64,000 nucleotides of DNA from Pseudisothecium myosuroides (lineage: Eukaryota; Streptophyta; Bryopsida; Hypnales; Lembophyllaceae): NCBI GenBank assembly GCA_951799445.1, contig OX637290.1, positions 31,862,987 to 31,926,986 of the forward strand. The letters are read 5' to 3'. Below the pieces are notes generated by a model. It saw only the letters and a program-made list of their open reading frames with translations, was not told where the DNA came from and ran no database searches. This document shows positions 10,030 through 22,113 of the stretch, in pieces (within the stretch, counting starts at the first letter, position 1; each line of letters opens with the position of its first letter). A program made the translations under genes and the position numbers.

Positions 10030-11891
10030 CCCCTAAAGGACCGTTGTCCCTTCGGGGGACAAATGCGTTTTCAGGCAAGTACCTACGGGCTGAAATTTTG
10101 TCCTGATTTTTTGAAACTTTTTTGGAGCTAGAAAAGCTGATTAGCTTCATGGGAATATAATTTTTTCACAATCGATGCCCGGGAACAAAAATTATGACCA
10201 AATAAGCTCAAAACAAGGGACGAGGGGCAGCCCGGGCAGCAAAAAAAAATGGACAAAAATTTGAATTTTTTTTCTTAATATTTTTTTCATAGATTATATT
10301 TTTGTCTATCTGGAAAGCTTTGATTCATTTCATTTGGATTTGTTATGAGAAAGTTATGGACATTCTTGTTTTTCGGCAGTTAGAGCATCTTCTTGAAAAA
10401 AATAACTTGTAGGATTCATTTCTGAATGCAATTTTTTCAATTTTTCAATTTTTTTTTACATGGTCTAATTTACTTTCTAGAACAATCTTACCGTTGGGAT
10501 TAGTGCATTTTAATTCCATCTAAAATATATTAATATTTTAGATTTTCCTTCTATCTCGTACCTACTTCTATTTAACAATTGTTTTTAAGAATGATAATTA
10601 AGTTTTTTTGAATTTTTTTTTCCCCCAAGAATCTCAACTCAATTCTCTACTATAATGATTTAAAGCTCAAAACTCTATAGTGAAAAAAATTTAAGTTAAA
10701 AATGCTCAAAGTCAAAAAATCTAGTCCCGCAATGTGTTGAAAAACTTGTTTTTTTCACTTTAACCCCTAAAGGACTGTTGTCCCTTCGGGGAACAAATGC
10801 GTTTTCGGGCAGGTACCTACGGGCTGAAATTTTCTTGTGATTTTTTGAAACTTTTTTTGGAGATAGAAAAATTGATAAGCTTTGTGGGAATATAAATTTT
10901 TCACAATCGGTGCCCGGGAAAAAAAGTTATGACCAAATAAGCTCAAAACAGGGGACGCGGGGCAGCCCGGGCAGCAAAAAAAAAAAGGACAAAAATTTGA
11001 ATTTTTTTTTTAATATTTTTTTTTCTCATAGATTATATTTTTGTCTATCCAGAAAGCTTTGATTCATTTCATTTGGATATGTTATGAAAAAAGTTATGGA
11101 CATTCTTGTTTTTCGGGCAGTTAGAGCATCTTTTTGAAAAAAATAACTTGTAGGATTCATTTCTGAATGCAATCTTTCAAATTTTTCAATTTTTTTTTCT
11201 TGCATGGTTTAGTTTAGTTCCTAGAACAACCTCACCATTGGGATTAGTGAATTTTAATTCCATTTAAGAGATATTAATATTTTAGATTTTCCTTCTATCT
11301 CGTACCTACTTCTACTTAACAATTTCTTTAACAATGATGATTAAATTTTTCTGAATTTCTTTTTTTTCCCTAGACTCTCAACTCAATTCTCCACTATAAA
11401 GATTTAAAGCTCAAAACTCTGTAGTGCAAAAATTTTAAATTAAAAATGTTTAAAGTCAAAAAATCTAGTCCCGCAATGTGCTGAAAAACTTGTTTTTTTC
11501 ACTTTAAACGCAGATATCTTGCAATCTGTGCGGTCAAAAATTCTGAAATTTTTTCCACACATTCTCATACTAGTTAGGTGTAAGATCCTACGGTTAGATT
11601 TGCAAAAAAAACATTTTTCATTTTTTTTTATTGTTTGCTATAGAAATGGCAGTTTTCAGTGTTTTTTGGCAGAAAAAAGGCCTCGGTCCTTTAGGGGTTA
11701 AATGCAAATATCTTGCAATCAATGTGGTGAAAAATTCTGAAATTTTTTCCACACACTCTCATACTAGTTAGGTGTAAGATCCTACGGTTAGATGTGGAAA
11801 AAAAATAATTTTCAATTTTTTTTACTCTTTGCTATAGATATGGCAGTTTTGAGTGTTTTTTGCCAGAAAAAAGGCCTTGGTCCTTTAGGGG
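10030..11891. mobile_element. TTAA MITE copy B1, split by a nested copy
   Basis: The left part is 10030-10763, beginning CCCCTAAAGGACCGTTGTCC after TTAA at 10026. The right part is 11702-11891, ending GGTCCTTTAGGGG. Another copy of the same family (10764-11697) is inserted between them at an internal TTAA, which is now duplicated. Taking out the insert leaves about 924 bp, the normal family length. The outer right flank reads TAAA rather than TTAA, so that target copy has mutated. Confidence 0.8.
10764..11697. mobile_element. TTAA MITE copy B2, inserted into B1
   Basis: The 934-bp element is flanked by TTAA at 10760-10763 and 11698-11701. It starts CCCCTAAAGGACTGTTGTCC and ends CTCGGTCCTTTAGGGG, in the same orientation as its host copy. 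Near 11500 it still contains the uninterrupted CACTTTAAACGCAG site that matches the insertion point in B1, which shows that the target was an internal TTAA. The subterminal TTGTCCCTTCGGGG(G/A)ACAA can form a small hairpin. Confidence 0.85.
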
Positions 11892-11895
11892 TAAA

Positions 11896-12121
11896 GCACA
11901 TGTGCTGGCAGTTTCGGGCTAAAAAAAGGGTCTTGGACTTTGGAAATGTTCTGCACGCCTTATGGCCCTCTTGTAGGCTTGATTCTAAATGACCCTATAG
12001 AATTCGAGCCTCCTACCTTACGCAAAGAAAAATAAGCAGATAACTTACACTACAGTAGGAGACTAGGAGAGGCTCTATAGAGGTTCTGTTTGTTTAGCAT
12101 TGGCTCGGCTTTTGAGTTAGC
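11896..12121. other. Short non-coding gap
   Basis: Sequence between the TTAA elements and the Harbinger element. No feature is recognised. Confidence 0.4.
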
Positions 12122-12979
12122 TTAAGGGACGTGCACACTTGGCGTTAAGCAAACAACGGTGCTCCGAAGATGAAGCAGTCAAAGGACGAAGACAAGCCCT
12201 GCCATAAAGATTCGTGGTAGGTGGCGCCAGGTGCGTGAAATTTTTTTTGACAGCGGAGTCAGAGGAAGTCCATCCTGTTCACACAACGCGGGTTTAGGTG
12301 CAGTTTAGCAATGGCTTTAGCAATGACTATGGGCATATGAAGGTGGGGTTTCACACCACAACGGAGGTCCTACATTGTCAGTGGGTCCCAGAATCATTTG
12401 ATTGGGTGCCAACGAGTGTAAAGAGACGGTGAAGTCTCCTTCGGCGAACCTCTTTTGCAGCTGATTTTCTGGGTGGAATTTTGTTGGCGTCCTTGTCTGG
12501 TGAACGTGAAGTGCGATGCGAAGTCATTTTCTGCTGTGAGTGCGACGACGGAGCTGCTGCAGACGGCAGCTTGGATTTCAGGCTTTTTCCACTTCGTAGA
12601 GGTAGAGTTCGGGGAGGCGGCATCAGAAGCGGCTTGGGTGGGGACAACAGGACGGGGAGGATCGCGACTTGGGAGAAGGAGCTTCATTGGCGACCGTTGA
12701 AGGCTTTCTGTGTGTGAGGTAAGTGTCTTCGTCAAATCTGCGTTGCATATTTGTATGAATTGTGGTAGTCTCGGTTCCTTGTTAAGTGGAATTTTGTTGT
12801 ACTCAGTGTGGTTAGGGTTTTGCATCCTATGGGCAAGGAAAAACATCGCTTGTAGTGTTGCATCCGTCCATGAGTGCGCTTTCCCGATGTGACACTGTTG
12901 GTCCGGCGTGTGCAGAGCTCTCCGCTGCGGCACCTCCATTCTCTGTGCTGCCCTTCACGTGGTAGCGTGACCGCCGGCT

Positions 12980-14328
12980 ATGGACGTTTTCCAAAATCCC
13001 CCCGAGGTTCTGTCCCTCACGTCGCTCATTCTCTTGTTGCTTTTCGGTGTGCACCGCTCGCTGCAGTTGTCCATCGTTGAGGACACCTCAGATGAATCCT
13101 CCGAAGACATGGTTATGGATACGGACTTCAACGACGCGTTGGCTTTGCACGTCAATGGGATGATGCATGCTGCCGTTCAACATATGGCACTTTGGGCCAC
13201 GATAACAACTGTAGATGAGGATTTGGGTTTTTGGGTCAAACCAAGGTCGACCACCTGGTTTTCCCGATTCCTCCTCCAAGAATATGATGATGAACGTTGG
13301 ATACAAATGTTTAGGATGACTAAACGTGCAGTGTTGTCCATGGCGCAACTTCTGCAGCCACACATACAGAGGAGAGATACAAGATATCGTCTCGCCATTC
13401 CGGTCATTGTCCGTGTGGCTTGCTCACTTTTCAAATTGAGTCATGGTGCCAGCATGCTTCTTTGCAGTGAAATGTTTGCAGTGGGTCGTAGCACTGTTTC
13501 AGTAATGCTCCGTGAGGTGGTGGAAGCCATCAAGGTGGTGTTGCGATCGGAGATAGCTTGGCCTTCAGGGGAGGCGCTGCGAAGGACAGCTACGGATTTC
13601 CATCTGCTCTGTGGACTCCCAGGCATTGTTGGAGCCATCGACGGTACGCAAATTCCCATTGCCAAGCCGAAATTCTCCTCAGCAGATTATTATTACTTCA
13701 AAACGGGTGGTTATTCCATGAATTGTCAAGCTGTTGTTGATAGCGGCAAACGGTTTTTGGATTTATACGTCGAATACCTAGCTCAACCAACGATGCTCGG
13801 ATGCTGCGGAGATCATCACTATACGAGAAGGCACAACAAAATGTCCTGTGGGATCCGAGGAGTTCTTTTTCTGGCTTTTCACCTTTCCTACTAGGAGATG
13901 CGGGTTACCCCTTGCTGCCGTGGCTAATGGTTCCGCATCGACGGCAAGGGGACCTTGTCATGGCTGACGCTCTTTTCAACAAGAGAATGTGCAAGGGTCG
14001 CGTCGTTGTAGAAAATGCGTTCGCTTTGCTCAAACAGTCTTTCAAGGAATTGCAGATCACGTCCGAATTGAACATCACGCTTCTACCGGATGTTATTACG
14101 TGTTGTGCCTTGCTTCATAATGTATTGTTGCAGCAAAGCCACGAGGACGTGGAGCTCTTGCTTGAAGTGCTGCGTAGTGAAAAAAGGGCCATAGATGTCG
14201 ATGACGAGGACGTAGCTGCGGCTGAGCCCCAGCTTGCACAGGACGACGATATTGCAGCTGCTTCAGCCTCACAGAAACGAAGAGAGCTTGGTGTGTACTT
14301 GGCAGTTCAGCGCATTGTCCCTCTGTGA
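12980..14328 (+). pseudogene. PIF/Harbinger DDE transposase, one frameshift
   Basis: Part of the 12.1-17.1 kb element. The first frame (12980 to about 13774) includes AIDGTQIPI with the first catalytic Asp. After a net one-base loss near 13774 the protein continues in the next frame through STNDAR (second Asp), LLGDAGYPLLPW and VVVENAFALLKQ (catalytic Glu), up to the stop at 14326. The upstream region, a four-helix stretch leading to the S-x-x-TVS motif, is present. Length of about 450 residues is normal for the family. Family transposases cut and insert at TWA sites, usually with the help of the partner Myb-like protein encoded nearby. The frameshift could be a real mutation or an assembly error; it is not in a homopolymer. 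Confidence 0.85.
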
Positions 14329-14733
14329 TGGCCGACGGCCTGTTACTGCTCAAAGAGTCATGGTATCTGTACAATTTTTTTTTTTTTTTTTTTTGATTTC
14401 AAGTTGTTGCTGTATATGATAGTAGAGCGTCCATATTATTCTACGTAAAAGGGGCGCCCTTTTGGATTCTCATGCACAGTATAAACAGCCTCTGAGGCTC
14501 GGCTACTCTATAGTATTTGTACTGTACATTTCTATGTGCATATAAAGGCAATACAAAAACTGTATTTTTTGTACATGTACTGTGCATTACTATGTGCAAA
14601 AGGAAGACTCGTTAGCATTAGGACTATACAATTCTATGTTGTATGGACTGAAGCATGTCGTTGGCAATGATCCGAATACTTCAGTGGACAAGAACATGCA
14701 GACGCTGGCTTTGCCGTGGTCATGTGCTTTCAA

Positions 14734-16477
14734 TCACTCACCACCAATGTCAATGTCTATGTCATCAAGAGAACTCCCAGGGACATAAGGTTGCGCCTCG
14801 CCAATATTGACATCCATGGGATCGAAGTTGTCAGATAAGTGTGACGTCTGCCGTCCCTGCTGTGGATCGTAACGCCGACCAAGACCAGCTGAAAGAACAC
14901 CCAAAAGATCAGCCAAACACCGCACAACCTCCGCTTGTTTTTCGATCGCCAATCGTGCATTGTCATTGGCGAGCCGGGAATTTTCATGCAAACGTCTATC
15001 CCGCTCACGTTGATATTCCATTTGTTCTCCAAATAAACGCAGCTGCACATCAATCTTCGAACGCTCCAATTCTTGCCCGGCATCAGCCATCTCTTTCATC
15101 TGCCCTGCCATAACTTGTCCCGTCGCTCTAGTTGCTTCAGCAATGACGGAGTGCCCACTGATGTTCTTCTGTCGAATGCATGTGCTCCCCAGACGTGGAC
15201 GGCCACTGCTTTCCCCTGTATTAGTGGAACTGAGAAGAAAGGGCGTGACTCCTGGTGGAAGGACTCCCTTTGGGGCAGTGGTCTGAGTGCCGAAGGGACT
15301 ATTGGGAGAAGAGCCGAGGATTCCCCGCATCTTGGCTCTACCAAGCTGTGTTGAAGCTGTCTGTCCGTCACTGCAGTCTTGTATGGTAGCAGCAGCGAGG
15401 GGGTCATCGGAGTCGTGGTCGCTGCCTCCATTGGGATCGACGTCCACATTAGCACTCCTCGGCGTCCGATAGTTACCATCGTTTGCGGAGAGAAGGTCGC
15501 GCGTGTGCGGTGGCTTTATCGTCGGCCGCGAGCCATACCACTCATTGATATTAAAGAAAACCTCATGTGGGAACGACCGAGGGAGGCCTTCAGCTTTCCG
15601 CTGCGATGTCGTCAAACTCCAGTAATCCGCTGCGTTGATACCTGCGCGCAAAGAAATCAGCTATTCTCTTATAGTCCGGGATTAGCAGGTTCCATTTGCT
15701 TTTGCACGCCGGTCCATCTCGGTGGCACGGAGAGCAATTTGCTAACATGACTGCTGCACTGATACGCATCCACTTCCCAGCATCCGGGTTCATGAGATGC
15801 CTCGCATCTTGTACATCCACCTCCTTGAGATAAAGAGTGCGTTTGGCTTGAATGAGGGCAATCACTTCAGCGGGCTGCCAATTCGGGCCGCACTCCTTCC
15901 GGCCACGTTTTGATAAGCTCGACATCTCCTTGGGGTTAACAGCCACTGCACTTCTTGGTGTTCCAATGGTCGACAGCGGGCAAGCTACAGGCCCATGACC
16001 GCCGCTACTCTCTGTATCTGCAAAGGCAACATACCACAAGACGGATGTCATGAGTTACCACAGACTGCAACAAACATAGCAAACATAGTTGCATGAGACG
16101 TCGGCTGTGCATGCAATCCACCGGCGCTACGTACAGGAAGAAAAACACAGCACAAAAGATTCCCAAAACATCGATAAAGTGTTTGAGAAGGACTAGAAGC
16201 AGAAAACAAACCTTGTGTTGTCGTTCTTGGAGGTGCATTCGGCGATGCAATGGACGGGGTCCCCCGCTGACCTGCAATCAACATTCCCACTGAAAAAGTG
16301 AGTGGACTTTCATGACATTGTGTAGCAACATCTTCTCATTCAATTCGTAGTCTATGGCTCTATACATGTGCATAAGAAATGACAAAACTCGATGACAAGT
16401 TACAACTCACCGCCATCAGGAACTGGTGTCAATGGCGGAGCAGCGTTGTACGATCTCGCTTGTTGCCAATTCTCCAT
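14734..16477 (-). pseudogene. Harbinger trihelix/Myb-like accessory protein, frameshifted
   Basis: Three exons on the - strand: 16477-16411, 16271-16212 and 16017-14734. Introns have GT donors and CAG acceptors and keep phase 1 throughout. The start ATG is at 16477-16475. The protein has a trihelix-like domain in exon 3 (WQPAEVIALIQAK ... CKSKWNLLIPDYKRIADFF), followed after a net one-base frameshift near 15650 by INAADYWSLTTSQRK and a charged coiled-coil region. Proteins of this kind partner the PIF/Harbinger transposase and bind its DNA. The joined length would be about 470 residues. Its position tail-to-tail with the transposase and within the TIRs supports the role. Confidence 0.75.
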
Positions 16478-17091
16478 GCTCAAAGTCCAACCACAAAATC
16501 ACAGAACAAATCTTGCAAACAGTTCCCACAAAGTGCGAATCGGTGCATGCACTGCATGCAAAACGTCAAATACATGAACAACTAACTTGCCAAACTATTG
16601 AATTTCATACACAATTGAGCAAAATCGCGACTGTTCAATCAACGGGAATGCTTTCGGTGAAGTCGACGAGTATTTGTACTGCAGCCGTAGCTCGTCATTG
16701 CCGGCGCCATTCAATTCAGTCGTAGCCTTTGCCGTAGGTATTTTCTTTGGAAGGCGGTACTAAGCGTGAAGGTGACGATTAATCCAGCCGTAAACCACGC
16801 CGCTTAAACTCAATTGTGCTGCCACAGCCCCATTATCTTAAACCGTTGTTACAACTCTGAAATCTACGTTTCTGCCTATTCCGCCTCCTCATTTAATTGC
16901 GCCGGTTAAGTCTTCTCTTAGAAAAATCATTCGCTCAGAGCGGTCCTCACCGTCGCTCTTTCCTTGTGCCAGCTAACCTCCCACGTCGGTTCGGCAGTTC
17001 CCTACAAACCCTGGTCTGAATGCTCCCAAAGATGCCGTCCCCAAACTGCCAGCTAATGCCCCCTGTAGCGCCAGGTCTGAACGTGCCTTTA

Positions 17092-17809
17092 CAGTATGAT
17101 AGTTTTTTCTCCAACTTCTCCAACTTCAGCAGATAACTTACCAGTCATTGAAAATGTGCGAGCTTGGCTTTTGTCAAGTGAATGCCAAGCCTGCTCCCCT
17201 GGCTGGCTTCGGTCTTGAGCCAATCGAATGGCACTTGTGTCAACCCCAAGCAAGCCTGCAGAAGAAAAGACACGCAGTTGATGAGTTTGAGGGAGCAACT
17301 GAAATTGCCACAACACTCCCCCCCCACGCTCGCAGTGTGGCAGCCATCATTGCTGAGCTCATGGTGTTGGAGCTTAGTTGCGCTAGTCAATGCCTCAATA
17401 GTTAAGTCAAGTTTGGCTCCTCGGAGGTCCTCGAAGGTAGATCAGCCCATTACCACACAGATTTGCTGTCTAAGTATTTTGGAGAAGCTATTTGTTGGCT
17501 CGCATATTTTGTAGAGATTGAAAAGTTGGAGAGAAGTCATTTGAAAAAAAGAATGAAGACATTCCGACAAGAAATGAATTTTCTGTGATTTTTCAAAGCT
17601 AAAATGTTAAAGCGTGAATTATAGACACTTGTTGAAGCGTGGGTAGACCTTTGTTGAAACGTGGGTTGACGTGTTTGCTCTGCAAGTGCATTGCCGTCAT
17701 GATAAAGAATTGCTAAGATTGTAGTAATAGGTGGGCCACTAATGCAAATTAATGGAAGAATCCTATAGGCAACGGAATTAGGTGGATGGCAATATTGGGC
17801 ACTTCTACC
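17092..17809. other. Unassigned sequence with a possible gene scrap
   Basis: On the - strand, 17390-17140 reads as a short open stretch with a possible acceptor (TTCTGCAG) before GCTTGCTTGG. I cannot match it to a family, and it may be a fragment left by a transposon. The rest shows no gene. Confidence 0.3.
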
Positions 17810-17813
17810 TTAA

Positions 17814-18698
17814 CCCCTAAAGGATCAAGGCCTTTTTTTTTGCCAAAAAACACTCAAAACTGCCATTTCTATTGCAAAGAGTAAAAAAATTTGAAATTTT
17901 TTCTTTTTGCACATCTAAGCATAGGATCTTATACCTAACTAGTATGAACATGTATAGAATGAATTTCATAATTTTTGATTGCACAGATCGCAAGATATTT
18001 GTGTTTAAAGTGAAGAAAACAAATTTTTTTGCACATTGTAATACTAGATTATTTGACTTTGAGCCTACTTAACTTAAATTTTTTGCACTATAGAGTTTTG
18101 AGGTTTAAATTGAGTTGAGAGTCTAGGGAAATTTTTTTTAGAAAAAATTAATTTTTATTCTTTAAAAAATTGTTAAGCAGAAGTAGATACGAGATAGAAG
18201 GAAAATGTAAATTTTTAATATCTCTAAGATGGAATTAAAATGCAATATTCCAATGGTGAGATTGTTCTAGCAAGAAAATAAAACGATGTGGAACTTTTTT
18301 TTTTTAAAATTGTAAAAATTGCATTAAAAAATGAATTCTACAAGTTATTTTTTTAAGAAGATGCTCTAATTGCCCAAAAAACAAGATTGTCCATAACTCT
18401 CTCATAACAATTCCAAATGGAATGAATCAAATCTTTTCATTTAGACAAAAATATAATCTATAAGAAAAAAATTCAAATAGTTGAATTTTTTTTTGTACTG
18501 CCCCCTCTCCCCTGTTTTGAGCTTATTTGTGCATATCTTTTGTTCCCAAGCAACAATTGAAAAAAAATTATATTCTCGCAAAGCTAATCAAGTTTTCTAT
18601 CTTCAAAAAAAGTTTCAAAAAATCAGGACAAAATTTAGACCATAGATACATGCCCAAAATCCCATTTGTCCCCCGAAGAGACAATGGTTGTTTAGGGG
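17814..18698. mobile_element. TTAA-flanked piggyBac-like MITE, copy C
   Basis: The 885-bp element lies between TTAA at 17810-17813 and 18699-18702. It starts CCCCTAAAGGATCAAGGCC and ends GTTTAGGGG. Same family and orientation as the copy at 8497; more diverged, with many single-base losses in the homopolymer runs. Non-coding. Confidence 0.8.
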
Positions 18699-18702
18699 TT
18701 AA

Positions 18703-21700
18703 GTGTTGTTTAGCTATAGTGTTTAGAGCATCCGCAATGCGAAGACGGGAACAAAGACGGTATAGAGATTTTGATGTGGAGGGAGGTGGATCTGATTCCG
18801 TTTTGGAGGCTTTTAAAAAGAAATTGACCTAATGCAAAGTCGGCAATCTAAAATTCAAACGGACTTTTCCGCATTATAAAATGAAGGAGACAAAAGGATT
18901 CTACAATAAATAAAGACCTTTCATGCAAAAAAAGGGAGTTTCAATTTATTGGCACACATAAAAAAGTTTTAAAAGGTATGACAATTATGACTTTTCCTAT
19001 TGTGAGCCAACTTGTAAGTTCTTCATATTTTGTCAAATTACCATGCGAAGGATAGAAAATGGTGGGGCTAGGAATAAAATGCCAGTTGCATTGGGGCGTG
19101 TTTTTTTAGTGGCCCCATCATTGTGCCTTTGGCGTGCTAGTTCTCAGTTGCATAGGAGCTTAGGAGTAGACTCATGCTAGTTTAAAACTATAAGGAGCAG
19201 TATACAAAAGCCTTGAAAGTATAGACTGCATTTATTGCATGCCACATCATCTCAAGTTGCAAGGAAAGTGCATGGTTGAGATAAAAGACAAAAATACTTT
19301 ATAAGAGAGCCCAAATTTCAAGGGCTTCCAAGTATACTCCCCCGATAGAGACTTGTTGCCAATCAAGGATACCTAGGATTACTATTTAGCCATGAAGGAA
19401 TGATGTGGAGAGTTACCTTTGCCATTGACGCAACGGCTACCGCTTCATATAGTTTGAAGTTGAACTCAAAAATCTTCATGGAAGCATTAGAGATATCTTT
19501 TGACCATGTAAAGATGTTGGAGCCCTAAAAAGTCCAATGGATGACTTCTTTGTAGAAATAAAGAGTGCATCCATTGATTCAACAATTAGAGTATTTGGGT
19601 GACTACCATAGTCATGGGGAGTCGTGTCCTTCTAAGGTTGAATCCAACTCAAATTTGTGTTGTGTTTTTTCTTTGATCTCCAATATTTAATATCCAATGG
19701 TGTACACCCTAATAATATAGACTAATTGCACCTTTTTGAATTCAATTGTTTAATCAATTCAAACATTGGAAGTTTAGAGGTTTGAAGTTAATTATGAGTT
19801 CATCCAACTTTCAAAGTTGCATGAGAAACAAAGGGAAATATATTCTATTAGATTAGTTGCAATGTTGCAAATTCAAATGAAGATTCAATTTCAAAGCCCT
19901 CTTTAGGTAAATAGTGGAGTCTCTTCTAATCCATTTTGTAACAAAATGTAAATTTTAAAAAAAAATAGTATAAAATTCAAATCCATAAGTTTTTTTTTAA
20001 TCCCCTCCTCTCCCCTGAGAAAAATACAAAAAAAGTCCACAATTGTCATCTTATCAACCTAAAATGGCTACAATGTTTCCTTTCAGTGGTCATAGTGTTG
20101 AAGCTTGAAAATGACAATATTCTTTAGGGATCTTATACTCAAAAAATACATGATCCTATTTGTGTCTACTAAATCATTTCCAACTAGTCACTTGCACAAC
20201 CCCGAAGGACCATTGTTACATCCAAATAATGCACATTAATTCAGTTACATTCATGATGGAGCTATTCCAAAAAGTGTCCGGTGTAGTCTTAGGACCCTAA
20301 TAGGGTGGCTTACTTATTGGCTCTAGATCAAAGGTAGGGGAGGAGGCTTCACATTGGCTAGATAGAGAAGGATTATGAAGAAGCTTGAGTAGGTCTTTAA
20401 TGAAAAAATAATTATTTCTATAGTGTGCTACAACTTGGATAATATAATTAAGAAGACATATCAAGCACTACAAGGAAACCAAGAAAATGTGACTAGGATT
20501 TATAACCACTAATGGGCACATAGAACAAGGTTAAAATAGCACCACAAATAGTCATTTGGAACTAGTTGCTTCAAACAAATGTGACTAGGGCATATTGGAT
20601 ACATTTTGTTCCCATCGGCATATTTTCAATAGCGTTTTGGGACCTGAATTGACCTCCAACTTGGCACTTGGTCATTTTTTATTGTTATTAGTCATATTAT
20701 GTTGGCTATAAAGAGTGATAATGATATTATTTACTATCACTTGGTAACGTTAGAAAGATTTGGCACTGAGTTTGCCCAAACTTAATTACAAGACCTATCC
20801 TCTAACTTGTTTCAATGACATTTCTACAATTGCCTATTATATTTAGTCAATTATAGTGTTATTTTTTACTATCAACTTTGTGGCAATATATTTAATAATC
20901 TTTGTGGTCAAAACATCTAAATATTTTGATTGACTTCAATCGTTTTAATTCATGATGTGTGTGGGACTACGCTTGATTTTTTCTCCAACTTTACTACTAT
21001 AAGTAGTTATGAATCATGGATTTGTGACTACTATTGATATATATAGTAATGGCATCACTACCACTAATAATTGGCATTAGTTGTAGAAAATATATAATTG
21101 GAAGATTTTGAAATGTGTCTATTGTAAGATTTCAAAACATAGATTAATGAAAAATTTGAAATGTATAATTGTAATTTGAAATTTTTATTCATATTTTATT
21201 CATAGATTGCAACAAACATCATCTCATGCATGTTGGAATTTGTATTACCTTATAAAAATCTCCAAAACCTTTGAATCTATAAAAGAAACTAAGTTTAAAT
21301 TTTTGTAAATCTATAAAAAGTCCAAAAATCTATTATACAATTCTAAATCTACAAAAAATTGTCTTTAAATCTATGAATTACCTTTGAATCTAGGAAACTG
21401 TGAAATTGTCACAATCTATGAAATACCTTTGAATCTAGGATAATGGTATTTAAGAAACTTTGTTGTATACACGTAGTACTATAAATACATCTACATTCCA
21501 ACATTTCCATCTGAAGCAAGATCTAAAAAGCCAAGTACACTTGAAATTTCACTTAAACATGCCACGTTAAATTAGTAAATGCAAATACTGTAACTTTGAA
21601 AAAAATAAGATTGATGTATCAGTTTTCAATAATGTCAATATGTTCCATGAAACACAATGCATCCAAAAGATGTAAGCAATCCATTGCCTACTTGCCCCCC

Positions 21701-21937
21701 CCAACTCAAGAAATTCAGGACCATTGATCTGTATTACAAAAAATGAGCCCCCGTCCCATGCTGTCGATCTTATTTTCACAGGAAAATAGTTACAATTGAA
21801 TCCCTGTCGTCAATCTCAAAATTGGCCCCTCCCAATGCTGTCGATCGCAAAATAATTGCAAAATAATTTGTAAAAGATACAAACTCTCCCTGGTGCTCCT
21901 TCAATTGAAAGGAAAAAATTTGCTTAGGTCTAAAGTA
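18703..21937. other. AT-rich intergenic DNA, no gene seen
   Basis: No protein or RNA gene recognised. At 18727 GAGCATCCGCAATG follows TTA and resembles the start of a Harbinger-type MITE, but no convincing partner end follows. At 20466 CACTACAAGGAAACC looks like a lone CACTA-type end. A short diverged duplication, AATACCTTTGAATCTAGGA, recurs around 21380-21440. Confidence 0.4.
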
Positions 21938-22111
21938 GAGGCACCCAAAAGCGTCCCTTTTTAGGAAGGGGCGTCATTTTAGAACCTAAATGTAGACATA
22001 CCATACATAGCTTATTATTTGTTGACTAAAATAATAAGCCATGTACGGTCCACCTAGATTTGCGTTTTAGAATGACGCCCCTTCCTACAAAGGGACGCCA
22101 TTGGGTGCCTC
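21938..22111. mobile_element. Palindromic MITE, TA-flanked
   Basis: A 174-bp inverted repeat. The arms begin GAGGCACCCAAAAGCGTCCC and GAGGCACCCAATGGCGTCCC (read inwards), pair over about 60 bases, and are flanked by TA on each side (21936-21937, 22112-22113). The TA duplication fits a Tc1/mariner-type element, but the terminal sequence is not diagnostic. Confidence 0.7.
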
Positions 22112-22113
22112 TA

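Larger units (their letters stand above)
12125..17088. mobile_element. Full-length PIF/Harbinger transposon, 4964 bp
   Basis: Imperfect terminal inverted repeats: the left end AGGGACGTGCACACTTGGCG matches the reverse complement of the right end, AGGCACGTTCAGACCTGGCG, at 16 of 20 positions. Both ends abut TTA (12122-12124 and 17089-17091), the 3-bp duplication typical of PIF/Harbinger. Inside are the two proteins such elements encode: a DDE transposase on + (12980-14328) and a trihelix/Myb-like protein on - (16477-14734), transcribed towards each other. Each has one frameshift, so this copy is probably not autonomous, though its ends look functional. A possible 5' leader intron of the transposase has a donor at 12719 (GTAAGTG). 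Confidence 0.88.

Noticed and set aside
17089..17405. - strand open stretch considered as a gene exon
   Set aside because: It has no recognisable family and no supporting neighbouring exon. Noted only as a possible scrap.
18727..19110. GAGCATCCGCAATG considered as the left end of a Harbinger-type MITE
   Set aside because: The only candidate right end (GCATTGGGGCGTG near 19090) matches poorly and has no matching duplication.
20466..21110. CACTACAAGGAAACC considered as a CACTA element
   Set aside because: No matching inverted end was found downstream, so no element can be defined.
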